Origin: CAYYYA01 sp964487895
GTDB lineage: Bacteria; Patescibacteriota; Patescibacteriia; UBA1558; 2-01-FULL-52-15
Direction of reading: 5' to 3'
DNA: 7,488 bases
Assembly (NCBI GenBank): GCA_964487895.1
Contig: CAZASM010000039.1
Coordinates: 1-7,488 of the forward strand
The position numbers and the translations under genes are program-made. Shown one piece after another: positions 4,592 through 7,488 of the stretch (position 1 is its first letter; the number at the start of each line of letters is the position of its first letter). Under the pieces are notes generated by a model. The model was given only the letters and a program-made list of their open reading frames with translations. It searched no databases and had not been told where the DNA came from.

Positions 4592-5529
4592 TGTCTGACT
4601 ACCAGCATATTCCTGTCCTAGTTTCGGAGGTGCTAGAACATTTACAAGTAGCGAAGAACAAAAACTTTATCGACGGTACTGTCGGTGGAGGCGGTCATGC
4701 AGCAGCAATATTAGCAGCGACTGGGCCTCACGGTAAAGTCTTAGGTTTAGATTTAGATCCAGAGGCAATTAAAGCCTCGGAAATTAAATTAAAAAAATAT
4801 GGCGCACGAGCAATCCTGCGCCGGATAAATTACAAACAAATAACCAAAACACAAACAGATGTATCTTCAGTTAGCCCAGTTAGCGGGATACTACTTGATC
4901 TTGGTCTATCATCAGATCAATTAGATCGTCAGGGGAGAGGATTTTCTTTCAACGACCCTGCACCGCTAGATATGCGCTTTGATCCGGTCGATGGACAAAC
5001 CGCAGTCGAGTTCATTCAAAAAAGTACAGAAGAACAATTAGCTCAGATTATTCACCAATATGGTGAAGAACGACAAGCGAAAAAAATAGCTCACGTGATC
5101 AAAGGATTAGCTGATCAGTGGGGAGAGGCCTTGACCGCCGATGTGCTGGCCAATGCTATCGAAGAAGTAGAGCCTCGCCGCGGTCGGAGGATTCATCCGG
5201 CTACCAAAACGTTCCAAGCTCTGCGCATGGCTATCAATGATGAGCTAGGGAATGTCCAGTCTTTCTTAGACACTATGTTAGATTGGTTGCCATCAGGGGC
5301 GCGTATCGTCATCATCTCTTTTCATTCACTAGAAGATCGGTTGGTAAAACAGTTTTTCAAACAACAAACCCGTACCTGCATCTGTCCGCCAGAGTTACCT
5401 GTTTGTCGCTGTAATACTCAACCTCGTTTAAAAATTATTACTAAGCATGTAGTGACCGCCTCTGACGCGGAGCTACTGGCTAATCCCCGCAGTCGCAGTG
5501 CGGTACTCCGCGCCGCCGAAGTTATCTAA
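4591..5529 (+). CDS. rsmH: 16S rRNA m4C1402 N4-methyltransferase RsmH (MraW)
   Basis: 312 residues, the normal length. It methylates N4 of C1402 in 16S rRNA with S-adenosylmethionine, acting in the ribosomal decoding centre. Family signatures appear in order: HIPVL (6-10); the SAM-binding loop DGTVGGGGHA (28-37) and LDLDP (53-57); GILLDLGLSSDQLD (99-112) with GRGFSF (115-120) and LDMRFD (126-131); RRIHPATKTFQALRMAINDEL (199-219); ARIVIISFHSLEDRLVKQFF (237-256). A Cys-rich segment CICPPELPVCRC (263-274) and a C-terminal NPRSRSAVLRAAE (298-310) complete it. The start codon shares a base with the mraZ stop. AGGAG at 4573-4577 and a G-run at 4582-4586 lie upstream, inside mraZ. Nothing is missing, so it should be active. 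Confidence 0.98.
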   Translation: MSDYQHIPVLVSEVLEHLQVAKNKNFIDGTVGGGGHAAAILAATGPHGKVLGLDLDPEAIKASEIKLKKYGARAILRRINYKQITKTQTDVSSVSPVSGILLDLGLSSDQLDRQGRGFSFNDPAPLDMRFDPVDGQTAVEFIQKSTEEQLAQIIHQYGEERQAKKIAHVIKGLADQWGEALTADVLANAIEEVEPRRGRRIHPATKTFQALRMAINDELGNVQSFLDTMLDWLPSGARIVIISFHSLEDRLVKQFFKQQTRTCICPPELPVCRCNTQPRLKIITKHVVTASDAELLANPRSRSAVLRAAEVI

Positions 5530-5542
5530 CTATTAATGCCTC

Positions 5543-5842
5543 GTGAGAGGTAAAAACAAAAACAAAATGCGTCGAATCAATATTATCCTTCTGATACTCC
5601 TGATTGGCTCCTTTCTCATGCGTTTAGTTTTCGCCAATTGGTCAGCTAGCCAAAGTTACGAAATGTCTCAATATTCCAATCAAGTGCAAGATTTAAAATC
5701 CTCGAATGAACAATTAACCTTATCAGTAGCAGAATTACGCTCAATCGAGAGGCTAACGGCTGTTAGTAATCAATTAAGCTTAGTCAGAGCTGAACATGTG
5801 ATGTATCTAGCACCTCGAGGCGCAGTCGCTCTTAATCGTTAA
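5543..5842 (+). CDS. ftsL: FtsL-like cell division protein
   Basis: 99 residues from the GTG at 5543, or 91 from the ATG at 5567. I give the longer form but the start is uncertain: GAGAGG at 5545-5550 is 16 bases before the ATG, and nothing clear precedes the GTG. The protein has a basic N-terminus (RGKNKNKMRR, 2-11), one TM helix (about 12-31, INIILLILLIGSFLMRLVF) and a short outer segment (38-80) with heptad-like Leu/Val spacing suggesting a coiled coil. It then has a conserved-looking end (LSLVRAEHVMYLAPRGAVAL). FtsL and DivIC proteins have this layout, join FtsB/FtsQ partners and activate septal wall synthesis by FtsW/FtsI. Sequence identity in the family is very low, so the call rests on size, topology and its place between rsmH and ftsI. 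Confidence 0.8.
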   Translation: MRGKNKNKMRRINIILLILLIGSFLMRLVFANWSASQSYEMSQYSNQVQDLKSSNEQLTLSVAELRSIERLTAVSNQLSLVRAEHVMYLAPRGAVALNR

Positions 5843-5847
5843 TAATT

Positions 5848-7488
5848 ATGATCTACGGCTTGGATCGAGCAGATCATCTACGCCTAGACCGAAGAATAAC
5901 CATCATTAGTTTGGTTATTTTTTTGCTTTTTTTGGGTATTGTGGTGCGATTATTCTGGTTGCAAGTTATTTTGCACCAAAATTTCGCAGCCATAGCCGAG
6001 AAACAACATGTCCAAGTTTCTACCGTTGATCCAGCGCGAGGAGAAATATTTGCTCGTGATCATACCAACGTGGCAGGAGAGAACCTCTATCCACTGGCTG
6101 CGAATAAAATTTATTATGAAGTCTACGTCGATCCAGCGAAGATCACGCAACCACAAAATACCGCAGATGCTTTAGCTGGTGCATTAGATTTACGCGCAGA
6201 GGATATTATTGAAAGGCTAAAAAAAACTGCTGATAATTATGAACCAATCAAACATAAAGTAACAGAGGAACAGTTAGCTTCTGTTAAAAAGATACAAACA
6301 TCGTTGCCAGGTATTGATTACAAAAAAGAGATCTGGAGATACTATCCGGACAAAGATATTGGCGCGCAGCTCTTGGGTTTCTATGGTGCGCGGGCTGATA
6401 AGAAACAAGGTATCTATGGACTTGAGGCTTATTGGGATCAGGAGTTGTCAGGGCAAAGTGTCACTTCTAAGTTTGAGCGAACTTTGAAAAACGGCTTAGT
6501 GGCTGACGCAGATACTGCTGGTAATGTCGTCGATGGTGCTGATTTGGTATTGACTATTGATCGTACTATCCAATACCAAGCCTGTCGGGCACTTGATCGG
6601 GCAGTGGCCAGTCTGGGAGCTGAGAATGGTAGTTTGATTGTGATGGAGACTGCTACCGGACGTATTCTTTCGATGTGTAATAGTCCAAGTTTTGATCCAA
6701 ATAATTACGGTGAAGTAAAACAAGTTAATGATTTTAATAATAATGCCGTTTATGAAGCTTATGAGCCTGGCTCAGCTTTCAAAGTAGTGGCTATGGCAGT
6801 GGCTCTTGATAGTGGTAAAGTTACTCCAGCGACGACCTACGAGGATACTGGAGTAGTCAAATTGGACACCTATTCTATTAAAAACTCGGATAAAAAAGCT
6901 CACGGTTTAGTCACGATGACTGGAGTTTTGGAGAAGTCACTAAATACAGGTATGATCTTCGCCACACAAGATGTGGGCAATAAAACATTTGAAAAATATG
7001 TCAAAAATTTTGGTTTTGGTCAGTTATATAATGCTCAGTTGGACCAAGAGATGAAAGGCGATATTACTTCTTTAGCGAAAGACGGCGCGATTTTTAAAGC
7101 CACTGCTTCTTATGGCCAAGGTATTACCGCCACACCTTTACAGTTAGTCAATGCAGTTAATGTCTTAGCTAATGAAGGTAAGCTAATGCAACCATATATT
7201 GTGGAAGAAGCTCGTTATCCAGATGGTCGGGTAGTAAAAAATGAACCAAAAGTGTTACGTCAAGTCATCAAGCCGCAAACAGCGAGCCAAGTCGGAGCTA
7301 TGATGGTCAGTGTCGTGGATAATGGTTTTGGTAAAAAAGCTGGAGTACCGGGCTACTACATAGCTGGTAAGACCGGCACAGCGCAAGTAGCTGAAATAGG
7401 AGGGTATGGTGGTAAAACAGTTCAGTCTTTCGTCGGTTTCGGTCCAGTGGAGAAACCTCGTTTTACTATGATAACGAAATTGACCAAC
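5848..7488 (+). CDS. ftsI: Penicillin-binding protein / FtsI-type peptidoglycan transpeptidase (partial, cut by window end)
   Basis: 547 codons are present and no stop is reached. The ATG lies 5 bases after the ftsL-like stop, without a Shine-Dalgarno sequence, so translation probably depends on coupling. A short cytoplasmic tail is followed by a TM anchor (about 17-36), then the PBP dimerisation domain with DPARGEIFARD (61-71) and GIYGLEAYWDQELSG (188-202). The transpeptidase domain begins near DLVLTIDRTIQ (232-242). All three catalytic motifs are intact: SxxK as S309-A-F-K312, SxN as S364-L-N366, and KTG as K508-T-G510 (AGKTGTAQV). FtsI crosslinks septal peptidoglycan with FtsW in the divisome, outside the membrane. 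The dcw position favours FtsI over an elongation PBP2. The C-terminus, including any PASTA domains, lies outside the window. Confidence 0.95.
   Translation, partial: MIYGLDRADHLRLDRRITIISLVIFLLFLGIVVRLFWLQVILHQNFAAIAEKQHVQVSTVDPARGEIFARDHTNVAGENLYPLAANKIYYEVYVDPAKITQPQNTADALAGALDLRAEDIIERLKKTADNYEPIKHKVTEEQLASVKKIQTSLPGIDYKKEIWRYYPDKDIGAQLLGFYGARADKKQGIYGLEAYWDQELSGQSVTSKFERTLKNGLVADADTAGNVVDGADLVLTIDRTIQYQACRALDRAVASLGAENGSLIVMETATGRILSMCNSPSFDPNNYGEVKQVNDFNNNAVYEAYEPGSAFKVVAMAVALDSGKVTPATTYEDTGVVKLDTYSIKNSDKKAHGLVTMTGVLEKSLNTGMIFATQDVGNKTFEKYVKNFGFGQLYNAQLDQEMKGDITSLAKDGAIFKATASYGQGITATPLQLVNAVNVLANEGKLMQPYIVEEARYPDGRVVKNEPKVLRQVIKPQTASQVGAMMVSVVDNGFGKKAGVPGYYIAGKTGTAQVAEIGGYGGKTVQSFVGFGPVEKPRFTMITKLTN

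Noticed and set aside
5950..6156. A 68-codon - strand ORF inside ftsI
   Set aside because: It is antisense to a confidently identified gene with intact catalytic motifs and has no supporting signals.
6496..6723. A 75-codon - strand ORF inside ftsI
   Set aside because: It is antisense to the transpeptidase domain and has no supporting signals.
1..7488. CRISPR arrays, tRNA or rRNA genes, transposases, attachment sites
   Set aside because: I looked for regular spaced repeats, tRNA-like cloverleaf signals and mobile element genes and saw none in the window.

Overview
This is a bacterial chromosome segment carrying the start of a division and cell wall (dcw) cluster: mraZ, rsmH, an ftsL-like gene and the first 547 codons of ftsI (penicillin-binding transpeptidase). 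The left half holds poorly characterised genes. My best guess at the organism is a member of the Patescibacteria (Candidate Phyla Radiation). The reasons are several short, degenerate versions of known families, many starts with no Shine-Dalgarno sequence, a moderate-to-low GC content by eye, and a compact dcw order. This is an inference from style, not from a marker gene. A TGA stop followed directly by a terminator in the 163-aa gene argues that UGA is a stop, so the UGA=Gly code of Gracilibacteria/SR1 (Absconditabacteria) is unlikely.

Layout. 1-132: the end of a + strand gene entering from the left. 111-195: two interleaved intrinsic terminators, one per strand. 185-2257 (- strand): a 690-aa membrane protein with a degenerate PP2C-like cytoplasmic domain, one clear transmembrane helix and a beta-propeller-like outer domain. 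2258-2355: a divergent promoter region with a short palindrome. 2356-3308 (+): a probable two-gene unit, a winged-helix protein with a degenerate nucleotidyltransferase-like domain, then a 127-aa protein resembling the N-terminal half of TsaB. 3334-3989 (+): a self-contained unit with a strong promoter, a strong Shine-Dalgarno sequence, a 163-aa protein of unknown function and a strong terminator. 3990-4159: the dcw control region. 4160-7488 (+): mraZ, rsmH, ftsL-like, ftsI.

The most informative non-coding stretch is 4019-4152. It has a near-consensus sigma70 promoter (TTGAAA, 17 bp, TATAAT). GTGG-type MraZ boxes are spaced 10, 11 or 21 bp apart across and downstream of it. DnaA-box-like 9-mers in one orientation are interleaved, two of them full matches to TTATNCACA. 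It also has a 3 x 7-bp tandem repeat just before the mraZ GTG start. MraZ autoregulation is known in other bacteria; a DnaA link here is only a hypothesis.

Working together: MraZ would repress its own operon, RsmH methylates 16S rRNA, and the FtsL-like protein and FtsI act in septal peptidoglycan synthesis. The genes from 185 to 3931 have no evident pathway link to the dcw genes beyond proximity.
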